Below are positions 10,376 to 19,947 of a stretch of 64,000 bases of DNA, in pieces. Under the pieces are notes generated by a model that was given only the letters and a program-made list of their open reading frames with translations, made no database searches and had not been told where the DNA came from. The first letter of the stretch is position 1. The number at the start of each line of letters is the position of its first letter. The translations under genes and the position numbers were made by a program. Origin of the DNA: Enterovibrio qingdaonensis. Lineage in GTDB: Bacteria > Pseudomonadota > Gammaproteobacteria > Enterobacterales > Vibrionaceae. The DNA lies in the NCBI RefSeq assembly GCF_028683135.1, contig NZ_JAJUBB010000024.1, positions 1 to 64,000 on the forward strand. Direction: 5' to 3'.

Positions 10376-11836
10376 ATGTCACAAACGATTGATTTCGAAA
10401 AAAATCTGACAACCCCTCATATTGCAACGCGCATTGAAGAAGACCTACTTGGCGAACGCCATGTACCAGCTGATGCGTATTACGGTATCCATACTCTTCG
10501 CGCTGTTGAAAACTTCAATATTTCAAGCACCACCATTTCAGATGTGCCAGAGTTCGTTCGCGGTATGGTCTTCACGAAGAAAGCGGCGGCAATGGCGAAC
10601 AAAGAGCTGGGTGTCATTCCTACGGATGTGGGCGATTACATCATCAAAGCATGTGACCTGATTCTGGAAACAGGCAAATGCATGGATCAGTTCCCATCTG
10701 ACGTTTACCAAGGCGGTGCAGGCACCTCCGTAAACATGAACGCGAACGAAGTAATTGCCAACCTTGCACTTGAGCTAATGGGCAAAGAAAAAGGTGACTA
10801 CGACGTTGTTAACCCTAACGATCACGTCAACAAGAGCCAATCTACCAACTGTGCATACCCAACAGGTTTCCGTGTTGCCGTTTACAACAGCATCTTGAAA
10901 CTGGTTGACTCTATTACTTACCTGCAAAGTGAGTTTGCAGCAAAAGGCACAGAGTTTGGTGGCATCCTGAAAATGGGCCGTACTCAGCTTCAAGACGCTG
11001 TACCTATGACAGTGGGTCAAGAGTTCAATGCATTCGCCGTACTTCTGAAAGAAGAAGTGAAGAACCTAAAATACACCGCTGAACTGCTGCTGGAAGTTAA
11101 CTTGGGTGCGACCGCAATCGGTACAGGTCTGAACGCTGCAGCAGGCTACCAGCAACTGGCCGTTCAACGTCTGGCTGAAGTGACCGGCCTGAACTGCACG
11201 CCAGCTGAAGATCTGATTGAAGCGACCTCTGACTGTGGTGCGTACGTAATGGTTCATGGCGCGCTTAAGCGTCTGGCAGTGAAACTGTCTAAGATCTGTA
11301 ACGACCTTCGTCTGCTATCTTCTGGCCCTCGCGCAGGCTTCAACGAAATCAACCTGCCAGAAATGCAGGCAGGTTCTTCAATCATGCCAGCAAAAGTAAA
11401 CCCTGTTATCCCAGAAGTGGTTAACCAAGTTTGCTTTAAAGTTATCGGCAACGACACCACAGTGACCTTCGCAGCAGAAGCGGGTCAGCTTCAGTTGAAT
11501 GTAATGGAGCCTGTGATTGGCCAAGCTCTGTTCGAGTCTATTGAGATTCTGGCTAATGCCTGTGTGAACCTAGGTGAGAAGTGTGTGAACGGCATCACTG
11601 TGAACAAAGAAATCTGTGAAGCCTTTGTTTTCAACTCAATCGGTATCGTGACTTACCTAAACCCGTTCATCGGTCACCACGAGGGCGATATCGTTGGTAA
11701 GATCTGCGCAGAAACTGGCAAAAACGTACGTGACGTAGTGCTAGAGCGCGGTCTGCTCACCGAAGAGCAACTGGATGACATCTTCTCGATAGATAACCTG
11801 ATGCACCCGCAGTACAAAGCGAAACGCTACAACTAA
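10376..11836 (+). CDS. aspA: aspartate ammonia-lyase (aspartase)
   Basis: Converts L-aspartate to fumarate and ammonia, feeding anaerobic fumarate respiration and nitrogen metabolism. The 486-residue protein belongs to the fumarase/aspartase family. The signature [19 protein letters not shown] includes the mobile catalytic loop, and the [17 protein letters not shown] and [10 protein letters not shown]-type substrate regions ([17 protein letters not shown]) are intact. Followed by dcuA, the C4-dicarboxylate exchanger, as in E. coli; together they import aspartate and export succinate. Confidence 0.96.
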   Translation: MSQTIDFEKNLTTPHIATRIEEDLLGERHVPADAYYGIHTLRAVENFNISSTTISDVPEFVRGMVFTKKAAAMANKELGVIPTDVGDYIIKACDLILETGKCMDQFPSDVYQGGAGTSVNMNANEVIANLALELMGKEKGDYDVVNPNDHVNKSQSTNCAYPTGFRVAVYNSILKLVDSITYLQSEFAAKGTEFGGILKMGRTQLQDAVPMTVGQEFNAFAVLLKEEVKNLKYTAELLLEVNLGATAIGTGLNAAAGYQQLAVQRLAEVTGLNCTPAEDLIEATSDCGAYVMVHGALKRLAVKLSKICNDLRLLSSGPRAGFNEINLPEMQAGSSIMPAKVNPVIPEVVNQVCFKVIGNDTTVTFAAEAGQLQLNVMEPVIGQALFESIEILANACVNLGEKCVNGITVNKEICEAFVFNSIGIVTYLNPFIGHHEGDIVGKICAETGKNVRDVVLERGLLTEEQLDDIFSIDNLMHPQYKAKRYN

Positions 11837-11847
11837 TTCAAATCAAG

Positions 11848-11875
11848 ATGGGTACTCAACGAGTACCCATTTTTT
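11848..11875 (+). terminator. aspA terminator
   Basis: ATGGGTACTC, AAC loop, GAGTACCCAT, then six T residues, 12 bp after the aspA stop. It separates aspA from dcuA, so dcuA probably has its own promoter in the 210-bp gap. Confidence 0.88.
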
Positions 11876-12086
11876 CACCTCTGTGCAACGCTCAAATCGT
11901 GTTACATTACGCGCGCTTTTTTTTGACAACGCATTCCTAATTACGAAAGTCCAAACGAAGAGACTTTTTTCGACGTTTTTGCGCTCTAAAATCCACACCA
12001 ACCCCATGGTGATAATGGCCGTTTGACCTCGAAGACAGTGGCTCCGTTTGTTTTTTTGATTTTTATAGCTTTAACAGGAGTATTCC

Positions 12087-13394
12087 ATGATTGTATTGGA
12101 GTTATTCGTCGTACTCGCCTTTATCTATCTTGGCGCACGTATTGGCGGGATTGGTATCGGGCTTGCCGGCGGTGCAGGTGTCATTGTCCTTTCGTTATTG
12201 CTGGGCATGCCGACCAGCCAAACCTTTATCCCTATCGACGTTATCCTGATCATCATGTCGGTGATCACCGCCATCGCAGCGATGCAAGTCGCAGGTGGTC
12301 TTGACTGGTTGGTTGAAAAAGCGGAAAACTTCCTGCGCAAAAATCCAAAACACATTACGTTTTACGCTCCTATTGTTACCTATTTGATGACCTTGATGGC
12401 AGGTACCGGCCACACAGCATTTTCAACACTACCTGTTATTGCTGAAGTCGCCAAAGAGCAAGGCATTCGCCCATCTCGTCCGCTATCAATCGCCGTTGTA
12501 GCCTCGCAGATAGCAATCACAGCATCACCCATTTCGGCGGCGGTTGTGTTCTTCTCCGGCATTCTTGACCCTGTAGGCGTGGATTACCTAACCCTACTGG
12601 CCATTTGTATTCCCACTACCTTTATCGCTTGTATGGCGGGGGCATTTGTCGCGAACTTCATGGGTTGCGAGCTAAAAGATGACCCTATCTATCAAGAGCG
12701 TCTGGAAAAAGGCCTGATCAAGCTGCAAGGCGAAACCAAACGTGAAATCGCGCCAACCGCGAAAAAAGCAACGTACATTTTTCTGGCAGCCATTGTGCTG
12801 GTTGTCGCATACGCTGCGGCAATTTCTGACTCGATCGGCCTCATTGAAAACCCAACGCTTGGCCGTAACGAAGCCATCATGACCTTTATGTTGGCTGCAG
12901 CGACCCTGATTGTCGGTATGACAGGTATAGATGCATCGAAAATCCCTTCAGCACCGACTTTCCGTTCAGGCATGACCGCCTGTGTGTGTGTTCTGGGTGT
13001 GGCATGGCTTGGTTCGACTTTCGTCAACGGCCACGTTGATGGTATCAAAGAAGTCGCTGGCACCTTGCTGCAAGACTACCCTTGGATGCTGGCACTGGTG
13101 CTGTTCTTTGCCTCTATGTTGCTTTACTCACAAGGCGCAACCACCGTCGCGTTGATGCCAGCTGCATTGGCAATTGGCGTCGCTCCAGTTACCGCCATCG
13201 CCTCATTTGCGGCGGTGAGTGCACTGTTTGTTCTGCCAACTTACCCAACCCTATTGGCGGCCGTAGAAATGGATGACACGGGGTCGACCCGTATCGGTAA
13301 TCTGGTGTTCAACCACCCATTCTTTGTACCAGGTGTCGTGACTATCACCACGTCGGTGGCACTAGGCTTTGTGGTTGGAGGCATCGTCCTGTAA
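12087..13394 (+). CDS. dcuA: anaerobic C4-dicarboxylate transporter DcuA
   Basis: Inner-membrane exchanger of fumarate, aspartate, malate and succinate used in anaerobic growth. The 435 residues form about ten or more membrane segments, starting MIVLELFVVLAFIYLGARIGGIGIG and containing the Dcu signatures APIVTYLMTLMAGTGHTAFS, VASQIAITASPISAAVV and a C-terminal NHPFFVPGVV. Preceded by AACAGGAGTATTCC. It follows aspA and a terminator, matching the aspartase-dicarboxylate exchanger pairing of enterobacteria. Confidence 0.95.
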   Translation: MIVLELFVVLAFIYLGARIGGIGIGLAGGAGVIVLSLLLGMPTSQTFIPIDVILIIMSVITAIAAMQVAGGLDWLVEKAENFLRKNPKHITFYAPIVTYLMTLMAGTGHTAFSTLPVIAEVAKEQGIRPSRPLSIAVVASQIAITASPISAAVVFFSGILDPVGVDYLTLLAICIPTTFIACMAGAFVANFMGCELKDDPIYQERLEKGLIKLQGETKREIAPTAKKATYIFLAAIVLVVAYAAAISDSIGLIENPTLGRNEAIMTFMLAAATLIVGMTGIDASKIPSAPTFRSGMTACVCVLGVAWLGSTFVNGHVDGIKEVAGTLLQDYPWMLALVLFFASMLLYSQGATTVALMPAALAIGVAPVTAIASFAAVSALFVLPTYPTLLAAVEMDDTGSTRIGNLVFNHPFFVPGVVTITTSVALGFVVGGIVL

Positions 13395-13411
13395 TCAGGC
13401 AATATTCTCTT

Positions 13412-13440
13412 AAAGGGCTCTTCGGAGCCCTTTTCTTTTT
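13412..13440 (+). terminator. dcuA terminator
   Basis: AAGGGCTC, TTCG tetraloop, GAGCCCTT, followed by a T-rich tract (TTCTTTTT), 18 bp after the dcuA stop. Confidence 0.88.
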
Positions 13441-13529
13441 CCTCAAATTTGCATTCTTCTGGAAACGATTTCGGGCTTATCCGGTCTCAGTGATATAGTT
13501 CCTTTAACGCTTATTCTTAAACCATTTTG

Positions 13530-15374
13530 ATGAAGGCCATGTCGACAATAGGCTCCCGATTATTCGCAATTTTTGCGCTGGCACTCTTTAGTGCCCTCCC
13601 AGCGAAAGCAGAATTTTCGCTGTTTAACAGCCCGACTTCACAGGCTGGCAATGCCCCCGCATTTGTCCCTGTTGATCAGGCGTTTCCATTTAATTTCACT
13701 CAACAAGGTGATCAGGTTTACCTCGATTGGCAAGTCTTGCCAGGTTACTACTTGTACCAAGACAAAATCGAAGTAACACCAAGTACCGATGCTAAAATCG
13801 GGCCATTGGACATGCGCCAAGGCCAGCCGTATCACGATGAATTCTTTGGCGAAGTATCGATTTACAAGCAACCTCTAACGGTCACCGTGCCTTTGCTATC
13901 ATCGACGGACAATGCGTCGCTAAAAGTGACCTATCAAGGCTGTGCGGAAGCCGGTTTTTGTTATCCACCCGAATCCATCACCATCCCACTTTATGCGGTA
14001 TCTGGTGCTGCGTCTGAATATAGCAATACACCAAGCAGCACTGCTTCTGCAGGTCAAAAGCCAAGCCAAGTTGCACCCGCTGCGGCTAGCAATGCAGCAC
14101 CTGCAACAAATGACTCGCAAACCCAAGTCGGTAGCCTCAGTGATAATTGGTGGCAACCGCTGCTATTTTTGGGATTGGGTATTGGCCTAGCCTTCACACC
14201 TTGCGTATTACCGATGTATCCCATTCTGACAGGCATTGTGCTGGGTGGCGGCAAGAAATCACACGGTCAGACCTTCCGTCTTTCCATGCTTTACGTACAA
14301 GGCATGGCACTGACCTACACCCTGCTGGGCTTGGTCGTGGCGTCTGCCGGATTGCAGTTTCAGGCAGCATTCCAGCACCCGTATGTACTGATGGGTTTGA
14401 GCAGTCTGTTTATCCTGTTAGCACTGTCGATGTTTGGCGTGTTTAACCTGCAATTACCTGCCAGTCTGCAAACCAAACTCAGCGAGATGAGCAATCAACA
14501 ACAAGGCGGCAGCAATCTGGGTGTGTTCTCCATGGGCGCAATTTCCGGTTTGATTTGCTCGCCGTGCACCACCGCACCACTGTCAGGTGCGCTCTTGTAT
14601 GTTGCCCAAAGCGGCGATTTACTGACAGGTGCCGTGACTTTGTATGCGCTGGCTTTAGGCATGGGCATTCCGCTTATCCTTGCAGCCATGTTTGGCAACA
14701 AGCTGCTGCCAAAAGCAGGTGCATGGATGGATCGCGTCAAGACCTTCTTCGGTCTGGTCTTGCTTGCCGCGCCAATCTTCTTGCTCGAGCGTTTGTTGCC
14801 TGAAACTGTCAGCGTGTGGTTGTGGGCGGTGTGGATGCTGGTCTCACTCGGCTGGCTGTATCATATCAGTCGCACACTTCAGCCGGGCAAACTGGCAAGT
14901 GCCTTGGGCATTGTTGCCATTTTAGGATTGAGCGGCGGAGCCGTGTATACCTACAACACCATGTTCACCCCCAGTGCCAAGGCGGAAGTGCCGTCGGTGG
15001 AGTTCATCCAAATCTCGACCATTGATGATCTGAACCGCGAACTGGCATCTGCCAAAGCGGCGGGCAAACCTGTGATGTTGGACTTCTATGCCGATTGGTG
15101 TGTGGCATGTAAGAAATTTGAAAAGTACACCTTCCACAACGCCGAGGTTGCGCCTGAGCTGCAAAACTTTGTGCTGCTGCAAGCAGATGTCACCGCCAAC
15201 CGTCCACAGGACATCAAATTGCTGATGTCTCTGAATGTCTTGGGACTACCAACCTTGGACTTTTGGGATGCGAACGGTGAACCAATGCCTGCAGCCAGAT
15301 TGACAGGTTTTATGGAGGCAACGCCTTTTCTCTCGCATCTTGAGCAAAATCAGCTGATTAAATCTGAAGGCTGA
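13530..15374 (+). CDS. dsbD: thiol:disulfide interchange protein DsbD
   Basis: Carries electrons from cytoplasmic thioredoxin across the inner membrane to periplasmic DsbC, DsbG and cytochrome-maturation partners. About 614 residues with a signal peptide ending near AKA-EF. The periplasmic alpha domain has its Cys pair ([11 protein letters not shown]). Eight membrane helices contain the redox cysteines ([12 protein letters not shown] and [12 protein letters not shown]). The C-terminal thioredoxin-like domain has [14 protein letters not shown]. All three Cys pairs are present, so the protein looks functional. The start is uncertain among TTG 13527, ATG 13530 and ATG 13539. In E. coli cutA lies between dcuA and dsbD; it is missing here. 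Confidence 0.95.
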   Translation: MKAMSTIGSRLFAIFALALFSALPAKAEFSLFNSPTSQAGNAPAFVPVDQAFPFNFTQQGDQVYLDWQVLPGYYLYQDKIEVTPSTDAKIGPLDMRQGQPYHDEFFGEVSIYKQPLTVTVPLLSSTDNASLKVTYQGCAEAGFCYPPESITIPLYAVSGAASEYSNTPSSTASAGQKPSQVAPAAASNAAPATNDSQTQVGSLSDNWWQPLLFLGLGIGLAFTPCVLPMYPILTGIVLGGGKKSHGQTFRLSMLYVQGMALTYTLLGLVVASAGLQFQAAFQHPYVLMGLSSLFILLALSMFGVFNLQLPASLQTKLSEMSNQQQGGSNLGVFSMGAISGLICSPCTTAPLSGALLYVAQSGDLLTGAVTLYALALGMGIPLILAAMFGNKLLPKAGAWMDRVKTFFGLVLLAAPIFLLERLLPETVSVWLWAVWMLVSLGWLYHISRTLQPGKLASALGIVAILGLSGGAVYTYNTMFTPSAKAEVPSVEFIQISTIDDLNRELASAKAAGKPVMLDFYADWCVACKKFEKYTFHNAEVAPELQNFVLLQADVTANRPQDIKLLMSLNVLGLPTLDFWDANGEPMPAARLTGFMEATPFLSHLEQNQLIKSEG

Positions 15375-15383
15375 TTGCAAACA

Positions 15384-15429
15384 AACTTGATCCCCCCGAC
15401 ATTGCCCACAAATGACGGGGGATCAAGTT
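15384..15429. repeat. 13-bp perfect inverted repeat downstream of dsbD
   Basis: AACTTGATCCCCC (15384-15396) pairs perfectly with GGGGGATCAAGTT (15417-15429) around a 20-base loop. It lies ten bases after the dsbD stop and 80 bp before the CrbR-like gene. There is no T tract, so it is either a weak or Rho-assisted terminator, an mRNA-stabilising hairpin, or an operator. Confidence 0.6.
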
Positions 15430-15509
15430 CTTACTTCCCGCTTATGCAAATTGATCAATTCATCGCTGAGTGTTAGCGTTTTTGTTAAAGAGGTATTAAC
15501 GAATTCGCC

Positions 15510-16148
15510 ATGGACGCTCACTACACCATCGTAATCGCTGACGATCATCCACTGTTTCGTAATGCACTGTTTCAATCAGTGCATATGGCGATCAGTGGTG
15601 CGAATTTATTAGAAGCAGACTCTCTCGATAGCCTAACTGCCTTGCTTGAGAAAGAAGCAGACATCGATTTGCTGTTACTTGATCTAAAGATGCCTGGTGC
15701 TAACGGTATGTCTGGTCTGATTCAATTGCGCGCTCGCTACCCGGAGCTTCCCATCGTGGTCGTTTCAGCGAGTGAAGAACCCTCTGTCGTTCGTCAGGTT
15801 AAAGCTAATGGTGCCGTTGGATTCATTCCAAAATCTAGTGACATGCGCGAGCTAGTGAGCTCCCTCAATACCGTCCTTGAAGGCGAACCTTGCTTTCCAG
15901 ACGGCATTGATTTCAGTGAAGCAAGCGAAGAAGAAACCTTATTGGAAAAAATTGCCTCACTGACACCACAACAAAACAAAGTCCTCAACATGCTGTCTGA
16001 TGGTCTGCTTAATAAGCAAATTGCTTATGAGTTGGATGTATCTGAAGCCACTATCAAAGCGCACATGACGGCTATTTTCAGAAAGCTGGGTGTAAAGAAC
16101 CGTACCCAAGCAGTGATTTTATTGCAGCAAATTGATACTGACACCTAA
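15510..16148 (+). CDS. crbR: NarL/LuxR-type response regulator, CrbR-like (acetate switch)
   Basis: A 212-residue response regulator. The receiver domain (1-120) has acidic residues D11-D12, phospho-acceptor D58 in LLLLDLKMPG and switch lysine in GFIPKSSD. The LuxR HTH (about 145-205) reads LTPQQNKVLNMLSDGLLNKQIAYELDVSEATIKAHMTAIFRKLGVKNRTQAV. In Vibrio cholerae and Pseudomonas, regulators of this type (CrbR, ErdR) pair with symporter-kinase hybrids (CrbS, MxtR) and activate acetyl-CoA synthetase. The hybrid kinase (19948-23400), an acetate-type symporter and acs are all within 14 kb, so I assign CrbR by context; the family alone would not prove it. Confidence 0.8.
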   Translation: MDAHYTIVIADDHPLFRNALFQSVHMAISGANLLEADSLDSLTALLEKEADIDLLLLDLKMPGANGMSGLIQLRARYPELPIVVVSASEEPSVVRQVKANGAVGFIPKSSDMRELVSSLNTVLEGEPCFPDGIDFSEASEEETLLEKIASLTPQQNKVLNMLSDGLLNKQIAYELDVSEATIKAHMTAIFRKLGVKNRTQAVILLQQIDTDT

Positions 16149-16252
16149 CTCAGTCAGGCACTATTCAACTTTCTTACCTATAATCTCGCCTCAAGGCTCG
16201 ATCTCATTTCGAGTCAACTGACCTTCTCTTATCACGTATCAGGAGGCCAACC

Positions 16253-16885
16253 TTGTTAAGCGTGTTATTCACTCAATTTGTCGTACTTTGGGCTGTTATC
16301 GATCCGATTGGCTCTATTCCCGTCTATCTGTCTCAAACCAACCATATGAGCAAAAAGCAGCAACGTATTGTGGCATTAAAAGCGGTCATGATTGCCACGT
16401 TGATCTTGTTGTTTTTCCTTGTTGCTGGGCAGCTTCTTCTTGAAGCAATGCAAATACCTTTACCCGCATTTCAAGCTGCTGGCGGACTTGTACTCTTGCT
16501 GTTTGCGTTAACGATGATTTTTGGGGAAAGCAAACCCGACCAAGAAACGCGAATGTGCAGTGAATCGCTGACTCATTCCGATCTTTCTCAAACGGCAGTG
16601 TTCCCTCTTGCCGTCCCGTCCATCGCATCTCCAGGTGCGATGATGGCGATTGTTTTACTCACCGATAACCACCGCTTTGCCATTGCTGAACAAGCGATTA
16701 CCGCAGGGATCATGCTCCTTGTATTAGCCATCACCTTACTGCTTCTTCTTGGTGCCAATGTTATCCATCGATTTATCGGCCATGTCGGTGCTTCGATCAT
16801 AAGTCGCGTTATGGGTTTAATACTTGCATCAGTTGCAACCAGTAATTTGCTACAGGGTATTCTCGATTTTTACACCTTAGCCTAA
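16253..16885 (+). CDS. marC: MarC family integral membrane protein
   Basis: Six-helix inner-membrane protein of the MarC (YchE/YhgN) family, 210 residues, function unknown; despite its name MarC is not needed for multiple antibiotic resistance. Typical N-terminus LFTQFVVLWAVIDPIGSIPVYL and the PLAVPSIASPGAMMAIVLL motif. TTG start, chosen because AGGAGG lies six bases upstream and this puts the start exactly at the conserved N-terminus. Stand-alone gene between the response regulator and the symporter pair. Confidence 0.85.
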   Translation: MLSVLFTQFVVLWAVIDPIGSIPVYLSQTNHMSKKQQRIVALKAVMIATLILLFFLVAGQLLLEAMQIPLPAFQAAGGLVLLLFALTMIFGESKPDQETRMCSESLTHSDLSQTAVFPLAVPSIASPGAMMAIVLLTDNHRFAIAEQAITAGIMLLVLAITLLLLLGANVIHRFIGHVGASIISRVMGLILASVATSNLLQGILDFYTLA

Positions 16886-16901
16886 AGGCTATTAGACCTT
16901 T

Positions 16902-16930
16902 GGGTAAGTTAACATGTTGTTAACTTACCC
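16902..16930. repeat. 13-bp perfect palindrome downstream of marC
   Basis: GGGTAAGTTAACA, TGT, TGTTAACTTACCC: 13-bp perfect arms. It starts 17 bp after the marC stop and ends about 145 bp before the symporter small-subunit gene. With no T tract beyond it and a three-base loop, it could be a Rho-assisted terminator hairpin or a protein-binding site for the symporter operon. Confidence 0.6.
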
Positions 16931-17076
16931 GATAACGGTTAGGTGTCACATAAAACCCTGAGTTCGAACACTTTATGGCAAATACCCAGTCGACTAAAGT
17001 TGCAGTGTTTCCGATAAATAAGGCTGCTATTGTCAGAACGTAACAATCCGTTAACGTGTCTGATAAGGAGATGGCA

Positions 17077-17343
17077 ATGGCGTTCGAAACAAAGGAACAG
17101 TCACAGGCCTACTGGAACAAAAATCTCAAACTGATGGTCATCCTGATGTCTATTTGGTTTGTGGTGTCGTTCGGTTGTGGAATCTTGTTTGTTGACGCTC
17201 TGAATACGATTCAGATCGGTGGCTACAAACTTGGTTTTTGGTTTGCCCAGCAAGGCTCAATCTATGTCTTCCTCGGCATTATTTTCGTTTACGCGCGTCA
17301 AATGCGAAAGCTTGACCGCGAATTCGGCGTAGACGACGAATAA
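17077..17343 (+). CDS. small subunit of a sodium:solute symporter (DUF4212 family)
   Basis: An 88-residue protein with two membrane helices (about residues 20-40 and 55-75), of the DUF4212 family always found just upstream of a large SSS symporter. ATG at 17077 chosen (MAFETKEQSQAYWNKNLKLMVILM) because AAGGAG lies six bases upstream; a GTG 21 bases earlier has no site. Conserved YWNKNLKLM and a GxWFAQQGSIYVFLGIIFVYA second helix. It lies 13 bp before the large subunit with GGGGAAAAGGAAG between, so the two are co-translated. Likely assembles with or stabilises the symporter. Confidence 0.88.
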   Translation: MAFETKEQSQAYWNKNLKLMVILMSIWFVVSFGCGILFVDALNTIQIGGYKLGFWFAQQGSIYVFLGIIFVYARQMRKLDREFGVDDE

Positions 17344-17356
17344 GGGGAAAAGGAAG

Positions 17357-19084
17357 ATGGATCTTAAAACAATTACCTACCTCGTTGTAGGTGCCACATT
17401 TGTCCTGTACATCGGTATCGCTATCTGGGCGAGAGCAGGATCAACAAAAGAATTCTATGTTGCGGGCGGTGGGGTAAACCCTATTGCAAACGGCATGGCG
17501 ACCGCGGCGGACTGGATGTCTGCAGCATCGTTCATCTCCATGGCTGGTCTTATCGCGTTCATGGGCTACGGCGGTTCCGTATTCCTGATGGGCTGGACCG
17601 GCGGCTACGTGCTGCTCGCACTGCTGCTTGCGCCTTACCTGCGTAAATTTGGTAAGTTCACAGTGCCAGAGTTCGTCGGCGAACGTTTCTACTCCAATAC
17701 CGCACGTGTTGTTGCTGTAATTTGTCTGATCATCGCTTCTATTACCTACGTTATCGGTCAGATGAAAGGTGTTGGCGTTGCCTTCGGTCGCTTCCTTGAA
17801 GTGGACTACGACACGGGTCTGTACATTGGTATGACGATCGTATTCCTTTACGCGGTAATGGGCGGCATGAAAGGGATTACCTATACCCAGATCGCACAGT
17901 ACTGTGTACTGATCTTGGCATACACCATTCCAGCCGTATTTATCTCACTGCAGTTAACAGGTAACCCACTGCCGCAACTAGGCCTTGGCGGAACCATGAC
18001 TGGTACAGATCAATACCTGCTAGACAGACTTGATCAGGTGGTCACTGAGCTCGGCTTTACCGAGTACACGACATCCGTTCGTGGTGACACACTCAACATG
18101 TTCGTTTACACCATGTCACTGATGATCGGTACCGCAGGTCTGCCACACGTAATTATCCGTTTCTTTACCGTGCCGAAAGTGCGTGATGCGCGTACATCTG
18201 CGGGTTGGGCTCTGTTCTTCATTGCAATCTTGTACACCACGGCACCTGCTGTTGCAGCAATGGCTCGCTTGAACCTTATGGATACAGTAAATCCAGCGTC
18301 AGGTCAGAACCTCGCCTATGACGAGCGTCCTGATTGGTTTAAGAACTGGGAAAAAACCGGCCTGCTTGGCTTCGATGACAAGAACAATGACGGCAAGATC
18401 CAGTACACCTCAAACTCAGCAACCAATGAGTTAAAAGTTGACCGTGACATCATGGTTCTCGCGAACCCTGAGATTGCGAAACTGCCTAACTGGGTAATTG
18501 CATTGGTTGCAGCAGGTGGCTTAGCGGCCGCGCTTTCAACCGCAGCAGGTCTGCTATTGGCGATATCTTCGGCGGTATCTCATGACTTGCTCAAAGGGGT
18601 ACTTCGACCGAGTATTTCTGAGAAAAACGAGCTCCTTGCTAGCCGAATAGCAATGGCTGTCGCAATCGGACTTGCTGGTTATCTCGGCCTCAATCCACCT
18701 GGGTTTGCGGCAGGTACAGTGGCCCTCGCCTTCGGCTTGGCAGCCTCGTCAATCTTCCCTGCACTGATGATGGGTATCTTCTCGAAGACCATCAACAAAG
18801 AAGGTGCAATTGCCGGTATGATTGCGGGTATCAGTGTTACCTTGTTCTATGTATTCCAACACAAAGGCATCCTGTTTGTTGCTGATTGGAAATTCTTGCA
18901 AGACTGGGGCAGCAACTGGTTCTTTGGCATCGAGCCAAATGCCTTTGGCGCAATCGGTGCACTGTTCAACTTTGGTGTTGCTTACCTGGTTTCTCGTGTA
19001 ACGGAAGAAACGCCGCAGGAAGTGAAAGACCTTGTTGAGCACGTACGTGTACCAACAGGCGCAGGTGATGCTCAGTCGCACTAA
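17357..19084 (+). CDS. sodium:solute symporter, probable acetate/short-chain carboxylate uptake
   Basis: Large subunit, 575 residues and about 13 membrane helices, of the solute:sodium symporter family in the subgroup paired with DUF4212 small subunits (VC_2705-like). Family features: FYVAGGGVNPIANGMATAADWMSAASFISMAGLIAFMGYGG near the N-terminus and GLAAALSTAAGLLLAISSAVSHDL near residue 400. Related to the acetate permease ActP; acetate is inferred from context (CrbS/CrbR and acs nearby). It differs from ActP in a polar insertion around residues 320-370 rich in Asp and Asn (FDDKNNDGKIQYTSN), resembling an EF-hand-like loop. Confidence 0.85.
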   Translation: MDLKTITYLVVGATFVLYIGIAIWARAGSTKEFYVAGGGVNPIANGMATAADWMSAASFISMAGLIAFMGYGGSVFLMGWTGGYVLLALLLAPYLRKFGKFTVPEFVGERFYSNTARVVAVICLIIASITYVIGQMKGVGVAFGRFLEVDYDTGLYIGMTIVFLYAVMGGMKGITYTQIAQYCVLILAYTIPAVFISLQLTGNPLPQLGLGGTMTGTDQYLLDRLDQVVTELGFTEYTTSVRGDTLNMFVYTMSLMIGTAGLPHVIIRFFTVPKVRDARTSAGWALFFIAILYTTAPAVAAMARLNLMDTVNPASGQNLAYDERPDWFKNWEKTGLLGFDDKNNDGKIQYTSNSATNELKVDRDIMVLANPEIAKLPNWVIALVAAGGLAAALSTAAGLLLAISSAVSHDLLKGVLRPSISEKNELLASRIAMAVAIGLAGYLGLNPPGFAAGTVALAFGLAASSIFPALMMGIFSKTINKEGAIAGMIAGISVTLFYVFQHKGILFVADWKFLQDWGSNWFFGIEPNAFGAIGALFNFGVAYLVSRVTEETPQEVKDLVEHVRVPTGAGDAQSH

Positions 19085-19120
19085 TCAGATAATGGCTTTG
19101 CTAAGCGTCACGTAACCGCT

Positions 19121-19147
19121 AAAAAGCCCCGTCTCGGGGCTTTTTTT
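19121..19147 (+). terminator. terminator of the symporter operon
   Basis: AAAAAGCCCCG, TCT, CGGGGCTTTTTTT, about 36 bp after the symporter stop. Confidence 0.92.
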
Positions 19148-19211
19148 ATCTCTCAGCTAGGGTATTGTTTAGCCGTAAGCCCAAGGATGGAAGCGTACTA
19201 CGCCTATTATT

Positions 19212-19709
19212 ATGTTTAAAAACAAGCACGTAATTTTAGCGATGATCGTTGCGCCAATATTGGCCATCATCGCCTATTTTGGCATTGACCTTGCGGTCAG
19301 TGAAAAGCCTTTAGCCGCCAAGGAAGGAGAAACATACAAGCTCGCTGCACGCTCAAACTGTCGCTACACCAGCGGGTTATGCTCGATGGTGAATGGTGAT
19401 TTCAAAATTGAGCTTCGTTCAGAAACGCTGACGGAAAATGCCGTCATCCTCAAACTGACTTCAGACTTCCCTCTTGAAGGTGCAAAGATTGGTCTGATTC
19501 AGCATAAAGAACAAGCTGGCTCTCCGGTAGATATGGAGAAGAACAACAAGTCAGGCAAAGAGTGGATGGTGGACCTTCCGGCCCCTGCAAACGAAGAGAG
19601 CGAACTGCATCTTGTCGTGAAATCTCAAGGAACACTCTACTACGGAGAAGCACCAACCACCTTTGTGGAATACAAAACGTTTTTCACGGAAGAGCAAAAA
19701 AGTCAGTAG
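19212..19709 (+). CDS. conserved hypothetical membrane-anchored protein
   Basis: Not recognised by name. The 165-residue protein has one N-terminal membrane segment (about residues 7-28: VILAMIVAPILAIIAYFGIDLAV) and then a soluble domain that should face the periplasm. That domain has two cysteines seven apart (NCRYTSGLCSM), which could form a disulfide, and beta-rich patterns around FKIELRS and ELHLVVKSQGTLYYG. It follows a terminator and has no clear partner; the next gene is convergent. Codon use and composition look like the neighbours, so I take it as a genuine gene, probably a Vibrionaceae family of unknown function. Confidence 0.7.
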   Translation: MFKNKHVILAMIVAPILAIIAYFGIDLAVSEKPLAAKEGETYKLAARSNCRYTSGLCSMVNGDFKIELRSETLTENAVILKLTSDFPLEGAKIGLIQHKEQAGSPVDMEKNNKSGKEWMVDLPAPANEESELHLVVKSQGTLYYGEAPTTFVEYKTFFTEEQKSQ

Positions 19710-19732
19710 CTAAAACCAATGCGGTTATGTCT

Positions 19733-19945
19733 TCACACGAGATAGAGTTTGGCAGCTTTGAGTACTGCTGCCACTCTCGCTTCGTGCTCTTGCTCAGTTA
19801 ACCAAAAACTGACGTCCATCCAACCATCAGTTCCCATCATCGCGAGCTCTGTGATTTGAATCTCTGCCGTTAGGGGATCCCAAATACCTTCAGCTCGAAT
19901 CAATCCAGCTTCGGTATCTAATCGCGGTATTGAAAAAGCTTCCAT
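19733..19945 (-). CDS. small conserved hypothetical protein coupled to the CrbS-like kinase
   Basis: A 70-residue soluble protein beginning MEAFSIPRLDTEAGLIRAEGIWDP, with no membrane segment and no domain I recognise. Its ATG lies two bases beyond the TGA stop of the hybrid kinase, and its ribosome binding site (AGGGAGAA) is inside the kinase's last codons, so translation is likely coupled. Such coupling suggests work with the kinase, but no function is shown. Confidence 0.7.
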   Translation of the reverse strand: MEAFSIPRLDTEAGLIRAEGIWDPLTAEIQITELAMMGTDGWMDVSFWLTEQEHEARVAAVLKAAKLYLV

Positions 19946-19947
19946 GG

